A DNA stretch of 64,000 bases. Source: Pseudomonas aestuarii. GTDB lineage: Bacteria; Pseudomonadota; Gammaproteobacteria; Pseudomonadales; Pseudomonadaceae. The position numbers were made by a program, and so were the translations under genes. Shown here piece by piece: positions 1-11,956 of this stretch (within the stretch, counting starts at the first letter, position 1; each line of letters opens with the position of its first letter). The stretch lies in assembly GCF_027988105.1 (NCBI RefSeq), contig NZ_JAQJZJ010000002.1, positions 124,001 through 188,000 on the forward strand. Reading direction: 5' to 3'. The notes beneath the pieces are model-generated. The model was not told the origin of the DNA, made no database searches, and was given only the letters and a program-made list of their open reading frames with translations.

Positions 1-414
1 GCGCCTGATGCTGATGTCCAGATCGGCCGGCAGCTTGGCATTGGCTGCGGGGGCTTTAGCGTGACCCAGTTCGAGCATGCGGGCCAGCAAGGTCGCCTGA
101 CTGTTCTGCGGCTCGAGCACCGAAAAGAAATCCTTGCGCCGCCAGGCCGCAGCCCCGTGGGCATCCAAAAACAGCCGACTGGTGGCCTGCGCCGCGAGGC
201 GCTTGCCATCGTATACCGGCAGCTTGCTCGCGCCTCGCTCGAGGCCTTCGGCACTGCCCAGGTTGAGCTGGCAGGGTGCGTCGTAGCAGGCATGGCAGGC
301 CACGCAATAGCGGGTGAAGATCGGTTGCACATCGCGACTGTAGGAAATCGGCTCAGCCGACAGCAGCAGGCTGATGGACACCAAGCAAGCACCGAGTAGT
401 GCGCGATATCGCAT
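1..414 (-). CDS. cti: Fatty acid cis/trans isomerase (N-terminal part, cut by window edge)
   Basis: Cti is a periplasmic c-type haem protein that converts cis-unsaturated membrane fatty acids to trans under solvent or heat stress. Only the first 138 codons are present; the gene runs off the left edge. The visible part begins with a signal peptide (MRYRALLGACLVSISLLLSA), followed by the haem c motif CVACH and the family-typical run CYDAPCQLNLG, then a DAHG...WRRKDFFSVL stretch seen in Cti proteins. The start is the ATG at 414, with AGGAGG-like purines a few bases upstream. It diverges from metH, an arrangement known from Pseudomonas putida and relatives. Confidence is high for the family; the catalytic body is outside the window. 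Confidence 0.88.
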   Translation of the reverse strand, partial: MRYRALLGACLVSISLLLSAEPISYSRDVQPIFTRYCVACHACYDAPCQLNLGSAEGLERGASKLPVYDGKRLAAQATSRLFLDAHGAAAWRRKDFFSVLEPQNSQATLLARMLELGHAKAPAANAKLPADLDISIRR

Positions 415-570
415 GAGCCGATTCCAAGGAGGACTGTAGCAATGAGTTTAGCCGCACCGCGCCTTTAACATGAGCACAATTCATGCAAAACACCGGAGCA
501 CTGCAAAAGCGCGCAGCTTTGTTATCATTGCGCATCCTCATTGTGTCAGCTTTGCTCAGGTAGTTCCGCC

Positions 571-4287
<3,717 letters not shown>

Positions 4288-4307
4288 GTTGATCCAGAAA
4301 TGACCGC

Positions 4308-4331
4308 AAGGCCCGCCCATACGCGGGCCTT
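4308..4331 (+). terminator. Hairpin downstream of metH
   Basis: AAGGCCCGC and GCGGGCCTT form a perfect 9-bp stem with a 6-base loop just after the metH stop. The T-run that follows is weak, so termination may be partial. Confidence 0.6.
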
Positions 4332-4542
4332 GCTGCTTGAATCAAGCGCGCCGCCGGGGCAGGATCCTTCAAGCCGATGAGATGCGGCAAAGCGACTACC
4401 GAGCACGCGCCTGATCGCCGCCGCCTGCCCGCACAGGGATAGCGAAGGATGATGTGATCCAAGCCGCCCCACTCAGGCGTCCCAAAAGCCCATGCCGCAC
4501 ATTCACAGTTGGCCGGCAAGTTCCTACCAGAAGAGACTCTTT

Positions 4543-4908
4543 ATGCAAATACATCGCATCAATCCGACCAAGCGCTGGTCTGACATCACGGTATTCAACG
4601 GCATCGCCCATTTTGTTGAGATAGCGGACTCCGACACCAAGGCTGATATCCAGGGACAGGTCAAACAGATCTTTGCCCAAGCCGAACAGTCGCTGGCAAA
4701 GATCAACAGCGACAAATCACGCATTCTATCGGCGACCATTTACCTCACGGATTTTTCCAATCTTGCGGCGCTGAACGAACTCTGGGACGCCTGGTTCGAG
4801 GAAGGCACAGCGCCAAGCCGAGCCTGCGTAAAAGCGGAACTGGCAAACCCGGAGTACTTGGTTGAAATGACCTTTGTCGCCGCCGCCGGCACTGGCTTTT
4901 CCGAGTAA
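4543..4908 (+). CDS. RidA/YjgF family protein
   Basis: RidA-family proteins are small trimeric enzymes, many of which hydrolyse reactive enamine/imine intermediates. The 121-residue product has the family signature near the C-terminus (SRACVKAELANPEYLVEM), whose Arg aligns with the catalytic arginine of RidA. The protein departs from canonical RidA at the N-terminus (HRINPTKRWSD), so it belongs to a side branch and its substrate is unknown. The start is the ATG at 4543, preceded by AGAAGAGA at a good distance; an upstream in-frame ATG at 4492 lacks this. It is a single gene between metH and a decayed region. Confidence 0.85.
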   Translation: MQIHRINPTKRWSDITVFNGIAHFVEIADSDTKADIQGQVKQIFAQAEQSLAKINSDKSRILSATIYLTDFSNLAALNELWDAWFEEGTAPSRACVKAELANPEYLVEMTFVAAAGTGFSE

Positions 4909-4910
4909 TC

Positions 4911-5000
4911 GACAAGGGCGTCCGTCCGGCCGCCCTGCTACCTGGCCTGCCCGGATCACACGGAGAAGCGCACACCGCTCGACCTCCTCGGACTCGGAAC
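4911..5000 (+). pseudogene. Relic of a MetH AdoMet-activation domain
   Basis: Starting three bases after the RidA stop, the DNA reads KGVRPAA in one frame and then, after a one-base shift, [17 protein letters not shown]. This matches [18 protein letters not shown] followed by GTLFELLD in the intact metH activation domain. The DNA is diverged from metH (roughly three quarters identical by eye), so this is an old or foreign remnant, not a fresh duplication. No start codon or flanking domain remains. Confidence 0.7.
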
Positions 5001-5313
5001 ACTCAGCCCCGGAGCAAGTCCGGACACTGCTTGCCCCAGCAACATTGGCGGGTGCGCGCTGCGCAGGAATGCTCGAAGCGCAAGACGCCAGCGTGCGCAA
5101 AAGATCTACCGACAGTGATGCTCCGCTCGCCAGCGGCTGGCACTTTTGCCACTATGGTCACGCCGGCGACCAAGCAGAGCATCAGGCAGGCGGCGCTATA
5201 GCGAAGCCCCCAGCAAACCTGAAGGCAGATCGACCATCCGCATCAGATTGAGAGCCGCTGCGTACTACAGCAGCCTGCTACCGGCGATTGGTCGCGCCCG
5301 GATCATCATTCAC

Positions 5314-5490
5314 TTAGCGCTTGAGCAGCTCAACCTGCTGGCGCGCTTGCTCAAGGAAGTGCTGCAACTTCGCCTTGCGCCGGAACCATGTGCCCCAGCC
5401 TGGCGCCCACGCAAGACCCAGGCCCGCTCGTGTCGCGTAGAGCCACTGCGGCAACAGATTTTTTTTGGGGGGGGGGGTAATTGCGCCGCA
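5314..5490 (-). pseudogene. C-terminal remnant of an unidentified gene
   Basis: On the minus strand a frame reading LLPQWLYATRAGLGLAWAPG and then WFRRKAKLQHFLEQARQQ ends at a TAA at 5314. The amphipathic, Lys/Gln/Leu-rich end looks like real protein. The frame runs back through an A8/C11 homopolymer and hits a stop about 35 bases further upstream, with no start codon. I do not recognise the family. It may be a truncated gene, or a gene broken by a length error in the homopolymer. Confidence 0.35.
5459..5477. repeat. T8-G11 homopolymer tract
   Basis: Eight T followed by eleven G on the plus strand. This is the longest mononucleotide run I noticed in the window and lies inside the decayed region. 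Such runs are slippage-prone and also prone to sequencing error. Confidence 0.95.
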
Positions 5491-5608
5491 ACGACGGGAG
5501 TAGTGCTAACCGGTCCCGGTTCGGACGCTGCACGTCGCCCTGGCCTTGGGCGACTCCAGTGCTGCCGAATCCATGAGCACAATCGGAACCGAGGTGGCTA
5601 TTCTCGCC

Positions 5609-6592
5609 TCACTGCGAGAAAAACTGGCTGTATGACAGCCTTTCGCTGTCGGTTCTGCTGGCAACTGCCGCACCGGGCTGCGCAATGGGAACTGGCAAAC
5701 CGTCTTCGGCCGCCACCACTTCGCGCACCATATCCCAGTCGAGGCGCAGGCTGCCCAGCTCTTCACGCTTGAGCAGTGCATTGATCACGGCAGCATGTCG
5801 ATCGACGATGGAGGACTCGCCCGTGTCGTCAAGCGGTGCATGGGCTTCCAGATACACCTTGCCGTTACTCAAGCCAAATTTGTAGGGCTCGTTGATGATG
5901 CGCACCGGGGTGCCGACCGGCACCATTTCGGCCAGTTGCAATACGTTATGGTTAAGCATGCGGAAACAACCATGGCTGACGCGCATACCGATACCGAACT
6001 TCTTGTTGGTGCCATGGATCAGGTAACCGGGTACCGACAAGGTCATCTTGTAAGGTCCCAGCGGGTTATTCGGCCCTGGCGGCACGTAAGCCGGCAGCGG
6101 ATCATTATCGGCTGCATGTTCCTCGAGAATCGACTTCGGAGGGGTCCAGCCAGGATTCGGCGTCTTCGCCGTGATCCGCGCATCGGCCACTGGCGAACTC
6201 CAACCCTCGCGACCGATCCCCAGCGGATAGGTGTGCACCACGTCCTGCCCTTTGGGGAAGTAGTAGAGACGGTACTCGGCGAGATTGATCACGATCCCCT
6301 CGCGCGGTCCTGGCGGCAGTATGAAACGCGTAGGCAGTATGATTTCCGTGCCCTCACCAGGCAGCCAGGCATCGACCCCCGGGTTGGCCGCAATCATTTC
6401 CAGATAACCCAAGTCGTTGGCCGAGCCAAGGTCGGCAAAGGTGTCTTCGTATTTGGCGTTGATCACCCGCACCTGACCGACAATGTCCTCGCCTGGGGGC
6501 GGTAACGGCCATTCCATGGCAACCACCGAACTGACGCCGAACAATGCGCAGAGTGACAAGCAGCGAGTGACGGCAGGAAGGCACGACAACAT
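5609..6592 (-). CDS. L,D-transpeptidase (YkuD/ErfK family)
   Basis: L,D-transpeptidases act in the periplasm, forming 3-3 peptidoglycan crosslinks or attaching lipoproteins to the wall. The 327-residue protein has a signal peptide (residues 1-25), a degenerate LysM-like region (about 40-92) and a YkuD catalytic domain with His193 and SHGCFR, nucleophile Cys209. The start at 6592 is chosen because AAGGA lies just upstream and a typical signal peptide follows; an earlier in-frame ATG at 6622 would spoil the signal sequence. From memory the P. aeruginosa homologue sits near tesA, as here. It could be a crosslinker or a lipoprotein ligase; the sequence alone does not decide. Confidence 0.93.
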   Translation of the reverse strand: MLSCLPAVTRCLSLCALFGVSSVVAMEWPLPPPGEDIVGQVRVINAKYEDTFADLGSANDLGYLEMIAANPGVDAWLPGEGTEIILPTRFILPPGPREGIVINLAEYRLYYFPKGQDVVHTYPLGIGREGWSSPVADARITAKTPNPGWTPPKSILEEHAADNDPLPAYVPPGPNNPLGPYKMTLSVPGYLIHGTNKKFGIGMRVSHGCFRMLNHNVLQLAEMVPVGTPVRIINEPYKFGLSNGKVYLEAHAPLDDTGESSIVDRHAAVINALLKREELGSLRLDWDMVREVVAAEDGLPVPIAQPGAAVASRTDSERLSYSQFFSQ

Positions 6593-6719
6593 CCGGAAAT
6601 CCTTGACGAAAAGGGCAGACAATTAACGGGGCGATTGTACATCGGCGCTCAGCCGTTGGGAAAAACAACCCGCGTCACGGGTGAGCACACTTCAGTTGTT
6701 CACTGCAGGCAAAATCTGC

Positions 6720-7004
6720 TCACAACTGGCCAGACCATAGCGGCCGCTGCCCGCGACGCTGGGCATTGAGGGTCGCCCGGCACGCCGAACACAGGCGCGT
6801 GTCGCGCAGCATGGTCTTGTCCAGCTCGCGCCAGAGCGGCTGTGCCGGCAACAATCCGCCACACAAGGTACGATCGGCAAAACCACCCAACTCGAGCTGA
6901 CGCGCGACCAGGTGCACGCGAACCTCACGACAGGCGAACAAGTCGAGCTGCTCGTCCGGTTCGATCAGTTGATAGGCGTACAAGGACCAGGCAGAACGCG
7001 GCAT
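6720..7004 (-). CDS. Conserved hypothetical small cysteine-containing protein
   Basis: This 94-residue protein has no signal peptide or membrane segment. It carries four cysteines (about 25, 48, 72, 75), the last two as LCSAC, followed by a basic tail, which would suit a small metal-binding fold. A clear TAGGAG site precedes the ATG, so the gene is probably real. It sits between tesA and the L,D-transpeptidase, all on the minus strand, with gaps of 58 and 127 bases. I do not recognise a named family. Confidence 0.7.
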   Translation of the reverse strand: MPRSAWSLYAYQLIEPDEQLDLFACREVRVHLVARQLELGGFADRTLCGGLLPAQPLWRELDKTMLRDTRLCSACRATLNAQRRGQRPLWSGQL

Positions 7005-7062
7005 TGATGGCTCCTAGGCGGGGGCGCCACATTAGCCGAAAGACCGCTCGCGGAAAAGCCTG

Positions 7063-7668
7063 TCACAGCAGCGACTGCAGGGTCGGCCAGAGGTTTTCCA
7101 GGAGTAATGGCTGAGCAGCGGCGGCGGGATGAATACCGTCGCGCTGCATCATTGCTGGCACGCCGCCCACCCCTTCAAGAAAGAACGGGACAAAGGCCAC
7201 CTGCTTCTCTTGCGCCAAGCTGGCAAACACCTGTGCAAAAGCGGTCGTGTAGCGCACACCGTAGTTGGGCGGCAAGCGCATCCCCAACAGCAGCACCTTG
7301 GCCCCCGTCTTCTGCGACTGCTCAATCATCGACGCAAGATTCTGTTGCAATTGAGCAGGGGCCTGGCCACGCAAGCCATCGTTGCCGCCCAGCTCCAAAA
7401 TCACCAGGTTAGGCTGGTGCTCGGCAAGCAGTCCAGGTAGCCGCGCAGCGCCGCCTGCACTGGTGTCGCCGCTGATCGAGGCATTCACCACCTGGTGCTC
7501 ATAACCCTGCTCGGCCAGGCGTTTTTCCAGCAAAGCGACCCAACCCTGACGGGTATCCAGGCCGAAAGCCGCGCTGATACTATCGCCAACGACCAGCACG
7601 GTGTCCGCCAGCGCGACCTGCCCCCAGCACAACAGGGTAAAAATCGCACTCATTAACCCTGCACGCAT
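7063..7668 (-). CDS. tesA: Multifunctional acyl-CoA thioesterase / lysophospholipase L1 (SGNH hydrolase)
   Basis: TesA is a periplasmic SGNH esterase that cleaves fatty acyl thioesters, lysophospholipids and other esters. The 201-residue product has a signal peptide (1-21) and all SGNH blocks: GDSIS with Ser30, a Gly in SGDTS, Asn in GGND (about 96), and DGIHP with Asp177 and His180. The start at 7668 has GGAGA upstream; longer in-frame extensions would run into the divergent ABC gene and mask the signal peptide. The start codon lies only 10 bases from that of the divergent ABC ATPase gene, so the two genes' leaders must overlap. Confidence 0.95.
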   Translation of the reverse strand: MRAGLMSAIFTLLCWGQVALADTVLVVGDSISAAFGLDTRQGWVALLEKRLAEQGYEHQVVNASISGDTSAGGAARLPGLLAEHQPNLVILELGGNDGLRGQAPAQLQQNLASMIEQSQKTGAKVLLLGMRLPPNYGVRYTTAFAQVFASLAQEKQVAFVPFFLEGVGGVPAMMQRDGIHPAAAAQPLLLENLWPTLQSLL

Positions 7669-7678
7669 TGGATTCTCC

Positions 7679-8362
7679 ATGAGCTCAAGCATTCTTACCG
7701 CCAGCAACCTTAGCAAAGTGGTTGCCAGCGCGGAAGGCGAGTTGACCATACTCCATGACCTGTCCCTGGCGCTGAACAAGGGCGATAGCCTGGCCATCGT
7801 CGGCAGTTCGGGCTCGGGCAAGTCGACCCTGCTCGGCCTGCTCGCCGGCCTCGACCTGCCGAGCGGCGGCGCTGTTGCCTTGGCTGGCCACGACCTGGGC
7901 GCACTGGATGAAGACCAGCGCGCCCGGGTGCGTGCCGAGCATGTCGGCTTCGTCTTTCAATCCTTCCAGTTGCTCGACAGCCTCAATGCGCTGGAGAACG
8001 TCATGCTGCCCCTGGAGCTGGAAGGCCATGCCGACGCCCGCGAACTGGCCCGCGCCCTGCTCGAACGGGTCGGCCTGGGTCAGCGCCTGACCCACTACCC
8101 GCGTCAGCTCTCCGGTGGCGAGCAACAGCGCGTGGCCATTGCCCGCGCCTTTGTGGCGGAACCGGACGTGCTGTTCGCCGACGAGCCCACCGGCAACCTC
8201 GACAGCCACACGGGTGAACGCATCAGCGACCTGCTCTTCGAGCTTAACCGGGAGCGCGGCGCGACGCTGGTTCTGGTCACCCATGACGAGCGCCTGGCCC
8301 ATCGCTGCCAGCGTCTGATTCGCCTCGAAGGCGGTCATCTAGTCGACCACGTGGAACCCTGA
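7679..8362 (+). CDS. ABC transporter ATP-binding protein (YbbA/LolD type)
   Basis: This is the cytoplasmic ATPase of a two-component MacB/LolCDE-type ABC system. The 227-residue protein shows Walker A GSSGSGKST (42-50), signature LSGGEQQRV (about 143) and Walker B LFADEPTG (about 165). The start ATG at 7679 begins MSSSILTASNL, typical of YbbA proteins; the upstream in-frame start lies within tesA. Its stop overlaps the ATG of the permease gene by one base (TGATG), so the two are translationally coupled. In many proteobacteria this pair is divergent from tesA, as here. The substrate is not known. Confidence 0.94.
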   Translation: MSSSILTASNLSKVVASAEGELTILHDLSLALNKGDSLAIVGSSGSGKSTLLGLLAGLDLPSGGAVALAGHDLGALDEDQRARVRAEHVGFVFQSFQLLDSLNALENVMLPLELEGHADARELARALLERVGLGQRLTHYPRQLSGGEQQRVAIARAFVAEPDVLFADEPTGNLDSHTGERISDLLFELNRERGATLVLVTHDERLAHRCQRLIRLEGGHLVDHVEP

Positions 8363-10866
8363 TGACTCACTTGCCGTTTACTCGACTGCTCTCGCTGGCG
8401 ACCCGCCAACTGCTGCGCGACGCCCGTGCTGGCGAGTTGCGCGTGCTGTTTTTCGCCCTGCTGGTGGCAGTCGCAGCCAGCACCGCGATCGGCTACTTCA
8501 GCGCGCGACTGAACGATGGCATGTTGATGCGGGCAACCGAGTTCCTCGGCGCCGACCTGCGGCTCAGCGGCAGCTCGCCCGCCGCGCCGAAACAGATCAG
8601 TCGCGGCACCCGGCTGGGGCTGGATCACGCTCAAGTGGTCGAATTTTCCAGTGTGATTGCCAGCGATGCCGGCATCCAACTGGCCAGCGTCAAAGCCGCG
8701 GACAGTGCCTACCCTCTGCGCGGCCAGTTGAAAAGTGCGGCGGCCCCCTACGAGCCCGAGCAAACCGGCCCCGGTCCGCAACCCGGTGAGGCCTGGGCCG
8801 AGGCGCGCTTGTTCGCCGCGCTTGAACTGAACGTGGGCGATACCATAGAGGTCGGCTCGAAAACCCTGACCCTGCGTCGGGTCCTGACCTACGAACCGGA
8901 TCGCGCCGGCGACTTCTACAGCCTGACCCCGCACGTACTGATGCACCTGGATGACCTGGCCGCCACCGGCGTGGTGCAGCCGGGCAGCCGGGTGCGTTAC
9001 CGTGAGCTCTGGCGTGGCACGCCAGAAGCCCTGAGCGCTTACCGGCAAGCAATCGCCCCCGATCTGGCGGCCAACCAGCGCCTCGAAGATGCCCGCGACG
9101 GCAATCGGCAAATCGGCAGCGCCCTGGGTCGAGCCGAACGCTACCTGAACATCGCCAGCCTGGCAGCCGTGCTCCTCGCCGGGGTTGCGGTAGCCCTTTC
9201 GGCCGCGCGCTTCGCCGCCAGGCGCTTCGATGCCAGCGCCTTGCTGCGCTGTCTTGGCCTGTCGCGAAATCAAGCGCTGGGCCTGTTCAGCCTGCAACTG
9301 GCCCTGCTCGGGCTTGGCGCCAGCCTGATCGGCGCCCTGCTCGGCTGGCTTGCCCAGCACGGCCTGTTCTACCTGCTGCAGGGCCTGTTACCGGCGCAGA
9401 TCCCGGCGGGCGGCTTATGGCCAGCGCTGGCCGGTATCGCCACCGGCCTGGTCGCCCTCGCCGGCTTCGCCCTGCCCCCCCTGGCCGCTCTCGGCCGGGT
9501 GCCACCGCTACGCGTACTGCGTCGTGACCTGCTACCTGTGCCCGCCAGCTCCTGGCTGGTGTATGGCGCTGCCCTATTCGCCCTCGGCCTGATCATGTGG
9601 CGCCTGAGCCTGGACCTGCAACTGACCTTCGCCCTGCTCGGCGGCGGCCTGGTTGCCGCCCTGCTGCTCGGCGGCCTGCTCCTGCTCGGTTTGCAAAGCC
9701 TGCGCCGCCTGCTGGGCCGCTCTTCACTGCACTGGCGCCTGGGACTCGGTCAGCTGTTGCGCTACCCCTTGGCCGCCGCCGGACAAGCCCTGGCATTCGG
9801 CCTAATCCTCCTGGCCATGGCGCTGATCGCCCTGCTGCGCGGCGATTTGCTCGATACCTGGCAGAATCAATTACCCGAGCAGGCGCCCAATCATTTCGCC
9901 CTGAATGTCTTACCGGCCGACAAGGATGCGTTCGCCGCGCGCCTGGCCGAGCTCTCGCCCCACCCTGCCCCGCTCTACCCGGTGGTGCCCGGTCGCCTGA
10001 CCATGATCAATGGCGAGCCGGTACGGCAAATCGTCAGCAAGGAATCCCAGGGCGAGCGCGCCGTTCGCCGGGACCTCAGCCTGACCTGGTCTGCCGACCT
10101 GCCGGAGGGCAATCAGCTGCTTGCTGGCGACTGGTGGACCCCCTCCACAACCGACGACTTGCCGGGCGTCTCGGTCGAGTCGGAACTGGCCAAGAGCCTG
10201 AAGCTTAAATTGGGCGATCGCTTACGCTTCAATGTTGGCGGCCTCGACCGCGATGCCCGGGTCAGTAGCCTGCGCCAAGTCGACTGGAACAACTTCAAAC
10301 CCAACTTCTACATGATCTTCGAACCCGGCACCCTGCAGGACCTGCCGGTCACCTACCTGACCAGCTTCTACCTGCCCGCCCGGCAGGAACGGCAACTGGT
10401 CGAACTGTCACGCGCCTTCCCCGCGGTCACCCTGCTGCAAGTCGAAGCCCTGCTCGCGCAACTGCGCAGCATCCTGGCCCAGGTCACCCTGGCCATCGAG
10501 TTCGTCTTGCTGTTCGTGCTCGCCGCCGGCCTGGCGGTGCTGTTCGCCGGTTTGCAGGCCACCCTGGACGAGCGCATTCGCCAGGGCGCCTTGCTCCGTG
10601 CCCTGGGGGCCGAGCGCAAATTGCTGGTCAAGGCGCGGCGGACCGAGTTCGCCCTGCTTGGTGCAATCAGTGGCCTGCTGGCAGCCATCGGCTGCGAACT
10701 GATCAGTTTTCTGCTCTACCGCTTCGCCTTCGACCTGGCCTGGCACGCTCACCCCTGGCTATTGCTACTGCCGCCAGTCGGCGCACTGCTGGTGGGTGGC
10801 GCGGGCGTGCTTGGCACTCGTCGTGCGTTGAATGTCAGCCCGCTGACGGTGCTGCGCGAGGGCTGA
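8362..10866 (+). CDS. ABC transporter permease (YbbP type, two FtsX domains)
   Basis: The 834-residue inner membrane protein has the YbbP layout: an N-terminal helix (about 25-45), a large periplasmic domain, several helices in the first FtsX-like block (about 260-500), a second periplasmic domain, and three C-terminal helices ending in NVSPLTVLREG. The repeated PLRVLRRD and PLTVLREG endings mark the two FtsX domains. Partnering with the coupled ATPase makes a MacB-like mechanotransmission or lipid/lipoprotein export complex; no lipase or adaptor gene is next to it except tesA on the other strand. The function remains unproven in the family. Confidence 0.93.
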   Translation: MTHLPFTRLLSLATRQLLRDARAGELRVLFFALLVAVAASTAIGYFSARLNDGMLMRATEFLGADLRLSGSSPAAPKQISRGTRLGLDHAQVVEFSSVIASDAGIQLASVKAADSAYPLRGQLKSAAAPYEPEQTGPGPQPGEAWAEARLFAALELNVGDTIEVGSKTLTLRRVLTYEPDRAGDFYSLTPHVLMHLDDLAATGVVQPGSRVRYRELWRGTPEALSAYRQAIAPDLAANQRLEDARDGNRQIGSALGRAERYLNIASLAAVLLAGVAVALSAARFAARRFDASALLRCLGLSRNQALGLFSLQLALLGLGASLIGALLGWLAQHGLFYLLQGLLPAQIPAGGLWPALAGIATGLVALAGFALPPLAALGRVPPLRVLRRDLLPVPASSWLVYGAALFALGLIMWRLSLDLQLTFALLGGGLVAALLLGGLLLLGLQSLRRLLGRSSLHWRLGLGQLLRYPLAAAGQALAFGLILLAMALIALLRGDLLDTWQNQLPEQAPNHFALNVLPADKDAFAARLAELSPHPAPLYPVVPGRLTMINGEPVRQIVSKESQGERAVRRDLSLTWSADLPEGNQLLAGDWWTPSTTDDLPGVSVESELAKSLKLKLGDRLRFNVGGLDRDARVSSLRQVDWNNFKPNFYMIFEPGTLQDLPVTYLTSFYLPARQERQLVELSRAFPAVTLLQVEALLAQLRSILAQVTLAIEFVLLFVLAAGLAVLFAGLQATLDERIRQGALLRALGAERKLLVKARRTEFALLGAISGLLAAIGCELISFLLYRFAFDLAWHAHPWLLLLPPVGALLVGGAGVLGTRRALNVSPLTVLREG

Positions 10867-10900
10867 TAGACTCGCGCTTTATCGGCCAGACAGCAGTTAT

Positions 10901-11398
10901 ATGAGTCGCTATCGTCCACCCCGCTCCGCCGGCACGCCACTGATCACCCCCGAAGGCGAAGCGCGCCTGCGCGCCGAACTGCACGAGCTCTGGCACGTAC
11001 GTCGGCCCCAGGTTACCCAGTCGGTCAGTGAAGCGGCGGCGCAAGGTGATCGTTCGGAAAACGCCGAATACACCTACGGCAAGAAAATGCTGCGCGAGAT
11101 CGACAGCCGCGTGCGCTTTCTCAGCAAGCGCCTGGAAAGCCTGAAAGTGGTCAGCAGCCGCCCCAGCGATGCCGACAAGATCTACTTCGGCGCCTGGGTC
11201 ACCCTCGAAGACGAGGACGGCAACGAGTCACGCTATCGGATCGTCGGCCCGGATGAGCTGGAGCTGAAACTCAACCTGATCAGCATCGACTCGCCCCTGG
11301 CCCGTGCCCTGATCGGCAAGGCCCTGGACGCCGAAGTCCGGGTGCCAACCCCGACCGGTGAAAAGACCTGGTACGTGATCGCTATCGACTACCCGTAA
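10901..11398 (+). CDS. greB: Transcription elongation factor GreB
   Basis: GreB enters the RNA polymerase secondary channel and stimulates cleavage of backtracked transcripts. The protein has 165 residues, a normal length, with an N-terminal coiled coil. At its tip QGDRSENAEY carries the two catalytic acids (Asp50, Glu53). A C-terminal FKBP-like domain follows (YFGAWVTLEDEDG onward). The gene lies 34 bases after the ABC permease on the same strand and may share its transcript. Confidence 0.96.
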   Translation: MSRYRPPRSAGTPLITPEGEARLRAELHELWHVRRPQVTQSVSEAAAQGDRSENAEYTYGKKMLREIDSRVRFLSKRLESLKVVSSRPSDADKIYFGAWVTLEDEDGNESRYRIVGPDELELKLNLISIDSPLARALIGKALDAEVRVPTPTGEKTWYVIAIDYP

Positions 11399-11423
11399 TG
11401 GCAGGAGCCGCACGAGACGAGAT

Positions 11424-11738
11424 TCAGCGCCGGGTGATCAAGCCCTGGCGGGCGACCCGCGTCAGCTCATGCACGGTGGCGTGCAGATCCTCGGCACTGG
11501 GGGCTTGCAGCACGGCCATATCGAAGCTGTCACTGGCCAAGCGCGCCAGCGCCTGATGGTCATCGACGAAATGGATCAGAAAGGCGCGCGGCCCGCCCCA
11601 GCGCTTGGGCCAACCGTCGAGATAGCGCAGCAGGGTCGGCTGGTGACTACCGCCGAGAAGAATTTTCGGGTTGCGTTGACTCAGCCCGGAAGTGATCGGG
11701 GCCAAGCGAATCAGCGATTGGGGACAACTCATGCTCAT
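11424..11738 (-). CDS. Conserved hypothetical protein, possible degenerate methyltransferase fragment
   Basis: This is a 104-residue soluble protein convergent with greB. GGAGAC precedes the ATG, supporting translation; a second ATG two codons on is also possible. The C-terminal half (FDMAVLQAPSAEDLHATVHE and ARQGLI) resembles the strand 4 to helix region of Rossmann methyltransferases, where a phrase like FDxVxxxHVLEH would stand. There is no SAM-binding glycine loop, so enzymatic activity is unlikely. This resemblance is my inference only; no named family is recognised. Confidence 0.6.
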   Translation of the reverse strand: MSMSCPQSLIRLAPITSGLSQRNPKILLGGSHQPTLLRYLDGWPKRWGGPRAFLIHFVDDHQALARLASDSFDMAVLQAPSAEDLHATVHELTRVARQGLITRR

Positions 11739-11956
11739 GTCTCCGCCTCATGAATCCCGCCGGGCAGGTGAGAGGCGACACCGAACCAGCGCTTTAGCGG
11801 TATTTCGAAGCCTCCGCAGAGTACTTCTCAGAGCCTTGCAATCTGCAAGTAACTCGGCGCCCCGCAAGTAGCTGTTTAAATCGGCGCATGGGTCAGCATC
11901 CTAGAGAAGCCTGCGCGATACTGTCAAGACAGCGCCGCGCAAGGGAATCAAACACC

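Larger units (their letters stand above)
4909..5608. other. Gene-poor, apparently decayed region
   Basis: About 700 bases lie between the RidA gene and the L,D-transpeptidase. They hold the MetH relic, a minus-strand reading-frame remnant ending at 5314, and a T8-G11 homopolymer. I find no intact gene, tRNA or transposon ends in the rest. The several open frames here have arbitrary composition and no ribosome sites. Confidence 0.6.

Noticed and set aside
415..570. Possible cobalamin riboswitch before metH
   Set aside because: No B12-box-like sequence or large structured leader fits in the 156 bases between cti and metH.
5137..5155. Possible sigma-54 promoter (TGGCAC followed by TTGC)
   Set aside because: The spacing between the GG and GC elements is too short, and no gene follows.
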